A DNA stretch of 12,719 nucleotides from Burkholderiales bacterium (lineage in GTDB: Bacteria > Pseudomonadota > Gammaproteobacteria > Burkholderiales > Burkholderiaceae_C): NCBI GenBank assembly GCA_005786815.1, contig SYDB01000018.1, positions 1 through 12,719 on the forward strand, read 5' to 3'. Positions 5,622 through 12,719 of this stretch are shown here, piece by piece. Position numbers and translations under genes: made by a program. Positions within the stretch are counted from its first letter, which is position 1, and each line of letters begins with the position of its first letter. Below the pieces are notes generated by a model that searched no databases, was not told the DNA's origin, and was given only the letters and a program-made list of their open reading frames with translations.

Positions 5622-7372
5622 CAACCAAACCCCTTTTCGTGCTCAGACAAAGCAGCTGAAATTCTGCTGGCCATATCGCCAATATCTAGGGGCTTGTGAA
5701 TCACATCGTTCATTCCTGCGGCCAAGTAACGTTCGCGGTCTATCGGGTGTGTATTTGCCGTAATTGCTATCACTGGAATGCAGTTTGCAGGTGCTGTCAA
5801 ATTATTTCTAATAGCTTGCGTTACGGTCGGGCCGTCCATGTCTGGCATAACAACATCCATGAGCACCATATCGAAAACCTGTTCGGCTAGAGCAGTAAGC
5901 GCCGCTTTTCCACTAGCAACGTCTGTCACGCTGCAATTTGGAAAACACTTCTTCAACATAAGTTTTGCCACCATCAGGTTGACGGCGTTGTCGTCTACTA
6001 GCAAAAACCGAATGGGTGCTTTGCTCCAATTGGTATGCGTCGTCACATCGACGTTTTTAACCTTTATATGTTCGGTTGGCAATGGAAGCATGAACCAAAA
6101 CGTGGCACCTTGATGGACTGCACTTATGACACCTATTTCGCCGCCCATGCGCTTGACAAGTCGGTCGCAGATCGCAAGCCCCAAACCCGAACCGCCGTAT
6201 AGTCGGTTTGTCTCTAGATTGGCTTGCTCAAACCGTAAAAAAATTTGGCTTTGGTTTTCTGGTGCTATGCCGATCCCCGTGTCCTGTATTTCAAATCGCA
6301 CGCCGCGCACCACTTGACTGACACGTATAGAGATTTGCCCTTCATTGGTGAATTTCAATGCGTTGTCAAGAAGGTATTGCAAGGCTTGCATGATGCGCTG
6401 CTTGTCGCCCGTGGCCCATACATCTTGAACGCTATTGGCATCCATCACCAAGCTAAGATTTTTTTGTTGGGCCAATGGCTGGTATTTGCCAAATACTTCG
6501 TGCGTTAAGTGGCTCAAGGAAAACTTGCTTGCCACCAACGACAAGCGATTGGCTTGCAATTGCGAAAAATCTAATACATTGTTAACAAGTCCAAGCAGTT
6601 GCTCCGTCGATCGTCGTATCAGGTCAACAACACGTACATCGTCTGGATTACTGGCAAGTTCTTGGCGCAATATATCGTTAAAGCCCAGAATGGCATTCAT
6701 TGGTGTTCGCACCTCGTGTCCGATAGATGCAATGAATTCGTCTTTATGCCCTTGTGCCTGCAAAATCTTGTTTTGTGTTTCCTCTAGTGCTTTGTTTTTT
6801 GTATCGATCTCTTCCAACAAATGGCCGTACATCCAGTCAGTCGCTAGAGCCCCAAATAGCACCATAAGTATCACACTGAGCTTGTAAGTTAGTGCCCATG
6901 CAATCGTCTCTTGATCCATGCGCACTTCGCTCGACACCACCACTTGTAACCCCAAGATATAAAAAACCACATAAAGGAAAAAAAGCAGCGCAATAGAAAT
7001 CTGTGTTGCTACGCGGTTAAAAAAAAGAATAACAACGACACCAATAATCGACATCCACACCATGGCGGGCGAGTTAATACCCCCCGTATTTGCTGTGACG
7101 TAAATAAACTCTAATAGGGACCAAAGCGCGCCAAATTTAATCCATGTGTAATTGGTAACACCCATACGCACCGACGCATAGCTCAGCAAGAAAACTACGG
7201 CGCTGATTAAATGGATGCGATAGTCATACTGAGGATGCGCTAGGGCATACAGCACCAAGGACACCACCACACCACTGAGGTATGTCCAACCAGACGCGCG
7301 CAAAAGCCTCTCTGTTGGCCGCCCTTGAAAGAGGTCCTTTGGTAATAAAAGAAAGGCCAGTTTAGCGAGCAT
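5621..7372 (-). CDS. Hybrid sensor histidine kinase, six-helix membrane sensor, HisKA-HATPase-REC (first of pair)
   Basis: A 583-residue paralogue of the following kinase, with the same architecture. Membrane helices are at about 28-46, 54-69, 77-94, 103-118, 124-146 and 158-177, with TGGINSP (96-102) between helices 3 and 4. HisKA has IGHEVRTPMNAILGFN with phospho-His219. The ATPase domain has LLDNALKFT, DTGIGIAPEN and GGSGLGLAICDR. The receiver has LLVDDNAVN (457-465), Asp506 in LMDVVMPDMDG and Lys560 in HKPLD. It shares long near-identical stretches with its partner (VLDFSQLQA; RTPMNAILGFN) but the membrane parts have diverged, consistent with an old tandem duplication. The ATG is six bases after the parB stop with no obvious Shine-Dalgarno, so translation probably depends on coupling to parB. 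The pair may phosphorylate a shared, unlinked HPt or regulator (inference). Confidence 0.93.
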   Translation of the reverse strand: MLAKLAFLLLPKDLFQGRPTERLLRASGWTYLSGVVVSLVLYALAHPQYDYRIHLISAVVFLLSYASVRMGVTNYTWIKFGALWSLLEFIYVTANTGGINSPAMVWMSIIGVVVILFFNRVATQISIALLFFLYVVFYILGLQVVVSSEVRMDQETIAWALTYKLSVILMVLFGALATDWMYGHLLEEIDTKNKALEETQNKILQAQGHKDEFIASIGHEVRTPMNAILGFNDILRQELASNPDDVRVVDLIRRSTEQLLGLVNNVLDFSQLQANRLSLVASKFSLSHLTHEVFGKYQPLAQQKNLSLVMDANSVQDVWATGDKQRIMQALQYLLDNALKFTNEGQISIRVSQVVRGVRFEIQDTGIGIAPENQSQIFLRFEQANLETNRLYGGSGLGLAICDRLVKRMGGEIGVISAVHQGATFWFMLPLPTEHIKVKNVDVTTHTNWSKAPIRFLLVDDNAVNLMVAKLMLKKCFPNCSVTDVASGKAALTALAEQVFDMVLMDVVMPDMDGPTVTQAIRNNLTAPANCIPVIAITANTHPIDRERYLAAGMNDVIHKPLDIGDMASRISAALSEHEKGFG

Positions 7373-7378
7373 GTTTTT

Positions 7379-8308
7379 TTAAGTGGCGGTGTGTCCGCGC
7401 AATTTATCTATCAAGCCGTTCAACGCATCGAGAGAGCCAAACTGAATGGCGACTTCGCCCATGTCTTCCAACTTGCCATGGCGCTTGACGCGTTTTTTCA
7501 CTCGCACTTCCACTTGTGCCGTGAGTAGGTCTGACAACTCGTCTTCCACGCGTTTCATATCGCGCGACTTTTCTTTTTTGGGTTTTTGCGGTACGAGGTT
7601 AAATTCGGCGCTGAGTTTTTTGACCAAACTTTCTGCTTCACGCACCGAGAGTTTTTTGGCATTGATTTGATTCGCCGCCGTGATTTGCGTCGCGCGGTCT
7701 AGTGCAAGCAACGCACGTGCGTGCCCCATATCTATATCGCCTGCCATCAACATGGTTTGCACTGGATCTGCCAAATTGAGCAGGCGTAACAAGTTGCTGG
7801 CCGCACTGCGCGAACGACCTACCGCTTGCGCCGCCAATTCGTGGGTCAGTCCAAATTCTTTGATCAGTCGGTTTAAGCCTTGGGCTTCTTCCAGCGGATT
7901 GAGGTCTTCGCGTTGGATGTTTTCTATCAAGGCCATCGCGGCCGCCGCTTCGTTAGGCACGTTGCGCACCAGTACAGGCACTTCGTCCAAGCCTGCGAGT
8001 TTCGCAGCACGAGTTCTGCGCTCACCGGCAATGATTTCGTACTTGCCTGCGTTTTTTCCGCTCTCTAACTTGCGAACCAAGATCGGCTGCATGATGCCTT
8101 GGACTTTGATGCTCTCTGCGAGCTCATACAAAGCGCCTTCGTCCATGCGCGTACGTGGCTGGTACATACCTGGCACGAGTTGATCCAGAGGCAATGTGTT
8201 GGGTTCGCCTTGTTTTGCATTGGCTGCCGCTACTGCAGCGTCATCGACCTTGGGGCCGAGCAATGCTTCTAATCCACGGCCTAAGCCTTTGGGTTTTTTA
8301 GTAACCAT
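7379..8308 (-). CDS. parB: Chromosome-partitioning protein ParB (CTPase clamp)
   Basis: A 309-residue chromosomal ParB/Spo0J. It binds parS, loads as a CTP-dependent sliding clamp and recruits ParA to move the origin region. The N-terminal ParA-interacting segment reads KGLGRGLEALLG (7-18). The CTP-binding domain has LVPGMYQPRTRMD (44-56) and the GERRTR box at 95-100, followed by ENIQREDLNPLEEA (129-142). The parS-reading helix-turn-helix is at about 154-175 (LTHELAAQAVGRSRSAASNL). The C-terminal dimerisation region is preceded by a lysine-rich linker (242-251). The start lies 21 bases after the parA stop with only a weak purine-rich upstream signal. Three matching parS sites are present in this same window, 1.6-2.8 kb away. 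Confidence 0.97.
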   Translation of the reverse strand: MVTKKPKGLGRGLEALLGPKVDDAAVAAANAKQGEPNTLPLDQLVPGMYQPRTRMDEGALYELAESIKVQGIMQPILVRKLESGKNAGKYEIIAGERRTRAAKLAGLDEVPVLVRNVPNEAAAAMALIENIQREDLNPLEEAQGLNRLIKEFGLTHELAAQAVGRSRSAASNLLRLLNLADPVQTMLMAGDIDMGHARALLALDRATQITAANQINAKKLSVREAESLVKKLSAEFNLVPQKPKKEKSRDMKRVEDELSDLLTAQVEVRVKKRVKRHGKLEDMGEVAIQFGSLDALNGLIDKLRGHTAT

Positions 8309-8329
8309 ATTCTTTTTCTCTTGTTGCTC

Positions 8330-9127
8330 TTACAAAGTTTGAACGCGCGACACCATCTCTTGCGCGAAGTCGATATAGGCTTGCGAGCCTTTAGCAGATG
8401 GATCAAACACCACGCCTGGTAAGCCGTAACTAGGCGCCTCCGCCAAACGCACATTACGTGGGATGACCGCGTTGAACACTTTGTCTGCAAAGTGGTCTTT
8501 GAGTTGGTCGCTCACCTGCACTTGTAAGGTAACGCGCGGATCAAACATCACGCGCAACAAACCAATGATCTTGAGGTCTTTATTCAAGTTGGCATGCACC
8601 TGCTTGATGGTGTTGACCAAATCTGTCAAGCCTTCGAGCGCGAAATACTCGCACTGCATGGGCACCACCACCCCGTGCGCGGCACACAAGCCATTCAGCG
8701 TGAGCATGGAGAGAGATGGCGGGCAATCGATCAGCACAAAGTCATAGTCCTTTTGTACCAATAACAAGGCGTCGCGCAAGCGGTTTTCGCGCCTATCAAG
8801 GTCCACCAACTCTACTTCTGCGCCCGCCAAATCACGGTTTGCACCGATGACATCGAAGGTTGCCATATTGCGCTGCGTAGCACCATCGCCCCACTCGGTT
8901 TTGACGCGCGACTGCGAGATGGTGGCTTCTTCCAAAAGGACGTCATACACCGTGTGCTTGAGTTGGCGCTTGTCAATGCCCGAGCCCATGGTGGCATTAC
9001 CTTGGGGATCGAGGTCGACCATCAACACACGCTGTCCAACAAACGCCAAACCTGCGGCCAGATTGACGATGGTCGTGGTTTTACCCACGCCTCCCTTTTG
9101 GTTTGCAACACAGAAAATTTTGGCCAT
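8330..9127 (-). CDS. parA: Chromosome-partitioning ATPase ParA (Soj)
   Basis: A 265-residue deviant Walker ATPase that binds nucleoid DNA as an ATP dimer and is released by ParB, driving origin segregation. The deviant Walker A motif KGGVGKTTT is at 11-19 with the signature first Lys. The A' motif DLDPQGN is at 38-44 and Walker B VLIDCPPS at 131-138. The family segments MFDPRVTL, VIPRNVRLAEAPSYG and the C-terminal helix are intact. There is no N-terminal DNA-binding extension, so it is the chromosomal (type Ib-like) form rather than a plasmid type Ia protein. GAGAA six bases before the ATG supports this start. It follows the LysE-type gene by 44 bases and precedes parB by 21. Confidence 0.97.
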   Translation of the reverse strand: MAKIFCVANQKGGVGKTTTIVNLAAGLAFVGQRVLMVDLDPQGNATMGSGIDKRQLKHTVYDVLLEEATISQSRVKTEWGDGATQRNMATFDVIGANRDLAGAEVELVDLDRRENRLRDALLLVQKDYDFVLIDCPPSLSMLTLNGLCAAHGVVVPMQCEYFALEGLTDLVNTIKQVHANLNKDLKIIGLLRVMFDPRVTLQVQVSDQLKDHFADKVFNAVIPRNVRLAEAPSYGLPGVVFDPSAKGSQAYIDFAQEMVSRVQTL

Positions 9128-9171
9128 AGCGCGTTCTCGATTTAAAAAAGTTCAATGGGTGATGGGTTGGA

Positions 9172-9786
9172 TTATTTAAACAGCGCCATCTTCAGGCCAA
9201 AGAAAATCAGCAGTAAGCCCGTGATTTTGTTCAACAAGAAGCCAACGATACGGTGGGAATTGGCACGTTTGGCCAGCAGGTGTGCGCCCAACACAATCAC
9301 CAAACCATACCCTAAGGTCAGGACAGCAATGGTCGCCGCCATCACGGAAAAAGTGATCAAGCCTTGATGCTCGGCCGGATTCACAAACAGTGGAAAGAAA
9401 GCCATATAAAAAACGATCGCCTTGGGGTTCAACACAGTGATAAAAAATGCTTGCTTAAAAAATTGGTCGGGCTTGAGGGCTAATGCTGGAGCATCGTCTA
9501 ACCGTGTACGCAGCAGTTTGGCCCCCAACCACACCAAATAAATAGCACCCACCCATTGAATGGTTTGAAACGCCGCCGGATAGGTAGCCAACAAAGCAGA
9601 TAGCCCGGACACAGCCAACCACAACAAGGCTTGGTCTCCAGCAATCACGCCCAAAGTTGCCGCCATGCCGGATCGAACACCTCCATGCCCGGTCGCTCCT
9701 AGCAAAGCCAAGTTGCCTGGACCTGGTATGGCTAAAAAAACAATGACTGCCACGACAAACGCGCCGTAGTCCGCAATACCAAACAT
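9172..9786 (-). CDS. LysE/RhtB-family amino-acid exporter
   Basis: A 204-residue membrane protein of the LysE superfamily, which exports amino acids or related small molecules across the inner membrane. Five or six hydrophobic helices cover almost the whole length. The family signature PGPGN is at 21-25 with downstream GVRSGMAATLGVIAGD, and the second-repeat signature LNPKAIVFYMAFFPLFV is in the middle. The C-terminal helix carries FFGLKMALF. Length is normal for the family (about 200-210). GGGGA lies just before the ATG. The substrate cannot be deduced. It sits between rsmG and parA, where many bacteria have nothing, and gaps of 30 and 44 bases suggest co-transcription, although its role has no evident link to chromosome segregation. 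Confidence 0.92.
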   Translation of the reverse strand: MFGIADYGAFVVAVIVFLAIPGPGNLALLGATGHGGVRSGMAATLGVIAGDQALLWLAVSGLSALLATYPAAFQTIQWVGAIYLVWLGAKLLRTRLDDAPALALKPDQFFKQAFFITVLNPKAIVFYMAFFPLFVNPAEHQGLITFSVMAATIAVLTLGYGLVIVLGAHLLAKRANSHRIVGFLLNKITGLLLIFFGLKMALFK

Positions 9787-9816
9787 GGAGTCCCCAAAAC
9801 GAAAAGAGGGGGAAGT

Positions 9817-10509
9817 TTAACCCCGCATCCAGACGAGGCATCTCTGGGCGTCTAAACCTGGCACTTTTAACTGTTCCACGTGAAACACTTTTGCTATTTC
9901 TGGGAGCGCCGCAAGCTCTTCTTCTGGATTTTTGCCCTTCATTGCCATCCAAACACCGCCCTTGGACAGCGCTTTATGAGAGCCGCTGACAAATTCCGCC
10001 AAGGAGGAGAATGCGCGGGAAGAAATAATGTCATAGGGATGCGCAACAGTTTCGATGCGTGCGTGCTGCCCCGTTAGATTAGAAAGCTTGAGTGTGGCGG
10101 CTACTTGCTGGATAAAGGCTACTTTTTTGGCCACTGCGTCTAGGCAAGTAACTTGGATTTCGGGGCACGTGATGGCGATCACCACGCCCGGTAGTCCAGC
10201 GCCACTACCTACGTCTAACAGGGCAAAGGGCTTTTGCGGAACACCTTTGTCTTGATCGCCCGGCGGATTACCGCGCCGCTCCAAACGCAAAACCTCGATC
10301 TGGTGACGCATGGGCAAAACAACGGACAAGCTGTCAAGCACGTGGTGCGTCAGCATTCCTTGCGGGTCACGCACCGCGGTTAAGTTGTAGACGCGGGTCC
10401 ATTTGCCCATCAGGTCCACATAGCCAAGAAGCTGGTTTCGCTGGTGCTCGTCTAAATGCAGCCCCAGTGCGTCCAAGCCTTGGCGCAAAGGCAAGGACAG
10501 CTTATGCAC
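9817..10509 (-). CDS. rsmG: 16S rRNA (guanine527-N7)-methyltransferase RsmG (GidB)
   Basis: RsmG methylates G527 of 16S rRNA with S-adenosylmethionine; its loss is linked to low-level streptomycin resistance in other bacteria. I chose GTG at 10509, giving 230 residues, because the start VHKLSLPLRQGLDALG aligns end to end with E. coli RsmG (MLNKLSLLLKDAG) and lies one base after the mnmG stop. A longer reading from TTG at 10563 (248 residues) would overlap mnmG by 53 bases. Motifs are KWTRVYNLTAVRD (36-48), HVLDS (56-60), the SAM-binding LLDVGSGAGLPG (97-108), SRAF (164-167) and KGKNPEEE (191-198). Relative to E. coli there is an insertion of about 20 residues around 70-93, just before the SAM loop. 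A parS site is embedded at codons 208-213. Confidence 0.95.
   Translation of the reverse strand: MHKLSLPLRQGLDALGLHLDEHQRNQLLGYVDLMGKWTRVYNLTAVRDPQGMLTHHVLDSLSVVLPMRHQIEVLRLERRGNPPGDQDKGVPQKPFALLDVGSGAGLPGVVIAITCPEIQVTCLDAVAKKVAFIQQVAATLKLSNLTGQHARIETVAHPYDIISSRAFSSLAEFVSGSHKALSKGGVWMAMKGKNPEEELAALPEIAKVFHVEQLKVPGLDAQRCLVWMRG
9872..9887. promoter_or_regulatory. parS site inside rsmG (15 of 16)
   Basis: TGTTCCACGTGAAACA matches the ParB-binding consensus TGTTTCACGTGAAACA at 15 of 16 positions. It lies in the rsmG coding sequence, where the minus strand reads it as part of V-F-H-V-E-Q (codons 208-213). With parA and parB in the same cluster, binding by this ParB is very likely. Confidence 0.88.
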
Positions 10510-10510
10510 G

Positions 10511-12541
10511 CTAACTTGCCAACGCGTCGCTGGTGGTTTCTGCGGCAACTGCTTCGTTGCCAAAGCCTTTGTAGCGGGCGCGGCGCAAATGCACCAACAA
10601 CAGGGAAACTGCGGCCGGTGTGATGCCCGTCATCCGAGAGGCCTGTCCCAAAGTTTCTGGGCGCTGGCGATTTAAGCGCTGGCGGACTTCAATAGACAAA
10701 GCCGAAACCTGGTTGTAATCCAGGTCTTGTGGCAACTTGAGGTTTTCGTAATGGGCCGCGCGCAACACCTCTTCTTGTTGGCGCCCGATATAGCCCGCGT
10801 ATTTGGCAGAAATCTCAATCTGCTCGACGATGGCGCCCGCTGTTTCACGTGAAACAGTCGCGCCACCTACTTGGCCGCCAATAGACAATAGTTCAGGGTT
10901 TTGGTATTTGCCGGCATCCAGCGACATCAGATTGGTATACGTCACCTCTGGCCGGCGCAACAGGTCGGCCAAGCTGTGTTCGTGCTCCAAAGGTTTGCCC
11001 AAAAGACGAACGGCTTCGCTGGCCGCTAGGTTTTTAGGGCTCACCCAAATAGACTTGAGGCGCTCTGTTTCACGTGAAACGGCATCGCGCTTTTGGCTAA
11101 AAGCATCCCAGCGGGCGTTGTCGACCAGACCCATTTGGCGACCCAAGTCTGTCAGTCGCATGTCGGCGTTGTCTTCTCGGAGTTGCAGGCGAAACTCGGC
11201 GCGGCTAGTGAACATGCGGTAGGGCTCGGTCACGCCTTTGGTGGTGAGGTCATCTACCAACACGCCCAAGTAAGCGATGTCTCGGCCTGGCGTCCAAGCG
11301 CCGCCCATATCGTTGGCCAAGCCTTTTATTTGGCGACACTGAAGCGCGGCGTTGATTCCAGCGAACAAGCCTTGGGCCGCCGCCTCTTCGTATCCTGTAG
11401 TGCCGTTGATTTGCCCCGCAAAGAACAAGCCAGCGATCGAGCGCGTCTCGAAACTGCGCTTGAGTTCGCGCGGGTCGAAGTAATCGTATTCAATGGCGTA
11501 ACCGGGGCGAACAATATGTGCGTTCTCCAGGCCCTTCATAGATCGGACCAGCTCGTACTGGATATCAAAAGGCAAGCTGGTCGAGATGCCGTTCGGGTCG
11601 TACTCGTGGGTGGTCAGCCCCTCGGGTTCTAGAAATATCTGGTGGCTCGTCTTGTCTGCAAACCGGTTGATTTTGTCTTCGACGCTCGGGCAGTAACGTG
11701 GGCCGACACCTTCGATTTTGCCGGTAAACATGGGACTACGGTCAAAGCCCGAACGGATGATGTCGTGGGTACGCTCATTGGTATGGGTGATCCAGCAAGG
11801 TACTTGCTGGGGGTGCATGTCTGCGCGACCCATATAACTAAAGACGGGCATGTCGGCAGACATTCCACCAAGCACACCGTCTCCGGGTTGCTCCACGCAT
11901 TGGCTAAAGTCAATCGTGCGCCCATCGATTCTTGGGGGCGTACCGGTTTTAAGACGGCCCTGCGGCAACTTCAATTCTTTTAAACGTGCAGACAGCCCAA
12001 CGGCGGGCGGGTCTCCCGCACGACCGGCGGCGTAATGACTGAGGCCCACATGGATTTTTCCATCCAAGAAGGTGCCCGCAGTAAGCACTACGGTGGTTGA
12101 GCGAAACTGAATGCCCGCTTGGGTTACAGCACCTACCACCCTATCGCCCTCGACCATCAAGTCTTCTACCGACTGCTGGAACAGCCACAAATTAGGCTGG
12201 TTTTCCAACATTCCACGAATGGCGGCCTTGTACAAAACGCGGTCTGCCTGAGCGCGGGTTGCGCGTACAGCCGGTCCTTTAGAGCTATTCAAAATACGAA
12301 ATTGGATGCCCCCCTGGTCTGTGGCCAAGGCCATGGCGCCGCCCAGTGCGTCGACCTCTTTCACCAAATGGCCTTTGCCGATGCCGCCAATCGACGGATT
12401 ACAGCTCATCTGGCCCAGGGTTTCAATGTTGTGGGTGAGTAATAAAGTAGTGCACCCCATGCGAGCAGCAGCCAAAGCAGCCTCAGTGCCGGCATGACCT
12501 CCGCCCACCACAATGACATCAAACGCTTTGGGATACAACAT
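10511..12541 (-). CDS. mnmG: tRNA uridine-5-carboxymethylaminomethyl modification enzyme MnmG (GidA)
   Basis: MnmG, with MnmE, adds the (carboxymethyl)aminomethyl group at carbon 5 of wobble uridine-34 in several tRNAs, using FAD, NADH and methylene-tetrahydrofolate. The protein has 676 residues. The FAD Rossmann motif [18 protein letters not shown] is at about 12-29, and [13 protein letters not shown] follows. [13 protein letters not shown] is at 195-207, CPSVEDKI at 284-291, [18 protein letters not shown] at 374-391, and [12 protein letters not shown] at 441-452. The C-terminal MnmE/tRNA-binding domain has [12 protein letters not shown] and [18 protein letters not shown] chose ATG 12541 over TTG 12544 because AGGAAG lies six bases upstream. 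The protein is somewhat longer than E. coli MnmG (629), including a short tail after LLVHLRR. Codons 488-492 and 563-567 (both VSRET) are parS sites. Confidence 0.97.
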   Translation of the reverse strand: MLYPKAFDVIVVGGGHAGTEAALAAARMGCTTLLLTHNIETLGQMSCNPSIGGIGKGHLVKEVDALGGAMALATDQGGIQFRILNSSKGPAVRATRAQADRVLYKAAIRGMLENQPNLWLFQQSVEDLMVEGDRVVGAVTQAGIQFRSTTVVLTAGTFLDGKIHVGLSHYAAGRAGDPPAVGLSARLKELKLPQGRLKTGTPPRIDGRTIDFSQCVEQPGDGVLGGMSADMPVFSYMGRADMHPQQVPCWITHTNERTHDIIRSGFDRSPMFTGKIEGVGPRYCPSVEDKINRFADKTSHQIFLEPEGLTTHEYDPNGISTSLPFDIQYELVRSMKGLENAHIVRPGYAIEYDYFDPRELKRSFETRSIAGLFFAGQINGTTGYEEAAAQGLFAGINAALQCRQIKGLANDMGGAWTPGRDIAYLGVLVDDLTTKGVTEPYRMFTSRAEFRLQLREDNADMRLTDLGRQMGLVDNARWDAFSQKRDAVSRETERLKSIWVSPKNLAASEAVRLLGKPLEHEHSLADLLRRPEVTYTNLMSLDAGKYQNPELLSIGGQVGGATVSRETAGAIVEQIEISAKYAGYIGRQQEEVLRAAHYENLKLPQDLDYNQVSALSIEVRQRLNRQRPETLGQASRMTGITPAAVSLLLVHLRRARYKGFGNEAVAAETTSDALAS
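10841..10856. promoter_or_regulatory. Perfect parS site inside mnmG
   Basis: TGTTTCACGTGAAACA is an exact 16-of-16 match to the bacterial parS consensus. It lies in mnmG and is read as V-S-R-E-T (codons 563-567). This is the strongest of the three sites and the likeliest nucleation point for ParB in this window. Confidence 0.97.
11066..11081. promoter_or_regulatory. parS site inside mnmG (15 of 16)
   Basis: TGTTTCACGTGAAACG differs from the consensus only in the last base. It is 225 bases from the perfect site (start to start), an exact multiple of three, and is read in mnmG as the same pentapeptide V-S-R-E-T (codons 488-492). Confidence 0.92.
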
Positions 12542-12547
12542 CAAACA

Positions 12548-12553
12548 CTTCCT
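12548..12553 (-). promoter_or_regulatory. Ribosome binding site of mnmG
   Basis: AGGAAG on the minus strand, six bases before the ATG at 12541. It favours that ATG over the in-frame TTG directly before it. It occupies the 35-base gyrB-mnmG gap, which shows no terminator hairpin. Confidence 0.75.
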
Positions 12554-12576
12554 TTTGGGATGTAGGGGCTGAGAGT

Positions 12577-12719
12577 TTAAATGTCTATATTGGCTGCGCG
12601 CAATGCGTTGCTCTCGATGAAGTCGCGACGGGGTTCTACCTCGTCGCCCATCAGCATGGTGAACACGCGGTCGGCTTCGATGGCATCGTCGATTTGCACG
12701 CGCAATAAGCGTCGAACGG
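12577..12719 (-). CDS. gyrB: DNA gyrase subunit B, C-terminal end (partial)
   Basis: This is a partial gene cut by the right edge, with only the last 46 codons and the TAA stop (12577-12579) present. The visible residues read [12 protein letters not shown], then [15 protein letters not shown], and end ALRAANIDI. This is the standard GyrB carboxy-terminus in the TOPRIM-following region (E. coli ends TLMGDAVEPRR...ALKAANIDI). GyrB is the ATPase subunit of gyrase, which introduces negative supercoils. The acidic Asp-Glu and the NIDI ending favour GyrB over ParE. The gene is 35 bases upstream of mnmG on the same strand, which points to an origin-proximal position (dnaA-dnaN-gyrB is the usual order in this group), though dnaA is not in view. 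Confidence 0.93.
   Translation of the reverse strand, partial: VRRLLRVQIDDAIEADRVFTMLMGDEVEPRRDFIESNALRAANIDI

Noticed and set aside
3861..7372. Interpretation of the two kinase genes as a recent duplication or assembly duplicate
   Set aside because: Only short motif stretches are nearly identical. Membrane regions and most codons differ clearly, so this is an old paralogy rather than an artefact.
10166..10171. CACGTG core in rsmG, possible fourth parS
   Set aside because: Flanks (GGGG left, ATGG right) do not match the TGTTT...AAACA arms, so it fails beyond the central six bases.
10339..10344. Second stray CACGTG core in rsmG
   Set aside because: Flanking bases do not match the parS arms; chance occurrence.
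10510..10563. Longer RsmG start at TTG 10563
   Set aside because: It would overlap mnmG by 53 bases. The extra 18 residues have no counterpart in E. coli RsmG, while GTG 10509 aligns exactly with the family start.
10672..10866. Minus-strand 64-codon frame overlapping mnmG and starting near the parS site
   Set aside because: It is an out-of-frame shadow of mnmG. Its opening residues are just the parS palindrome read in another frame.
12542..12576. Origin of replication or DnaA boxes near gyrB
   Set aside because: The gap is 35 bases and has no TTATCCACA-like boxes. I spotted none elsewhere in the window either.

Overview
The window reads as a bacterial chromosome fragment from a betaproteobacterium of the order Burkholderiales, most likely a freshwater Comamonadaceae relative. 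This placement is inferred from protein wording, roughly 50-60% GC in most genes, and the order gyrB / mnmG / rsmG / lysE-type / parA / parB. It was not confirmed by a search. Coding density is very high. No stretch over 300 bases lacks a gene, and I found no tRNA, rRNA, CRISPR or insertion sequence.

Layout, left to right. (1) Bases 1 to about 510 are AT-rich (hand counts of 32-38% GC per 60 bases) and look like phage: the end of a virion/tail-type protein, then the start of a second small phage-type gene. (2) That second gene runs in frame into a chromosomal BKACE (beta-keto acid cleavage enzyme) gene (about 60% GC by base 541), so the ORF at 430-1332 appears chimeric. (3) A MenI/YdiI-like hotdog thioesterase follows directly. 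(4) A PduO-type cobalamin adenosyltransferase lies on the minus strand. (5) An LDHD-type D-lactate dehydrogenase is divergent from it on the plus strand. (6) From 3861 to the right edge everything is on the minus strand. In transcription order this is gyrB (3' end only), mnmG, rsmG, a LysE-family exporter, parA, parB and two tandem membrane-bound hybrid histidine kinases. All gaps in this run are short (1-44 bp), and the two kinase genes overlap by one base.

The minus-strand block is an origin-proximal housekeeping cluster. GyrB handles topology, MnmG and RsmG modify tRNA and 16S rRNA, and ParA/ParB segregate the chromosome. Three parS sites (one perfect 16-mer, two with one mismatch) lie inside the rsmG and mnmG coding sequences, where the palindrome is read as Val-Ser-Arg-Glu-Thr (twice) or Phe-His-Val-Glu-Gln. 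The kinases downstream of parB are paralogues with six predicted membrane helices. Each carries a GGIxSP motif between helices 3 and 4, the place where RegB/PrrB redox kinases carry their quinone-linked GGxxNPF motif.

The points most worth a second look are the phage/chromosome junction near 484-515, the parS sites embedded in genes, and the RegB-like tandem kinases attached to the parAB operon.
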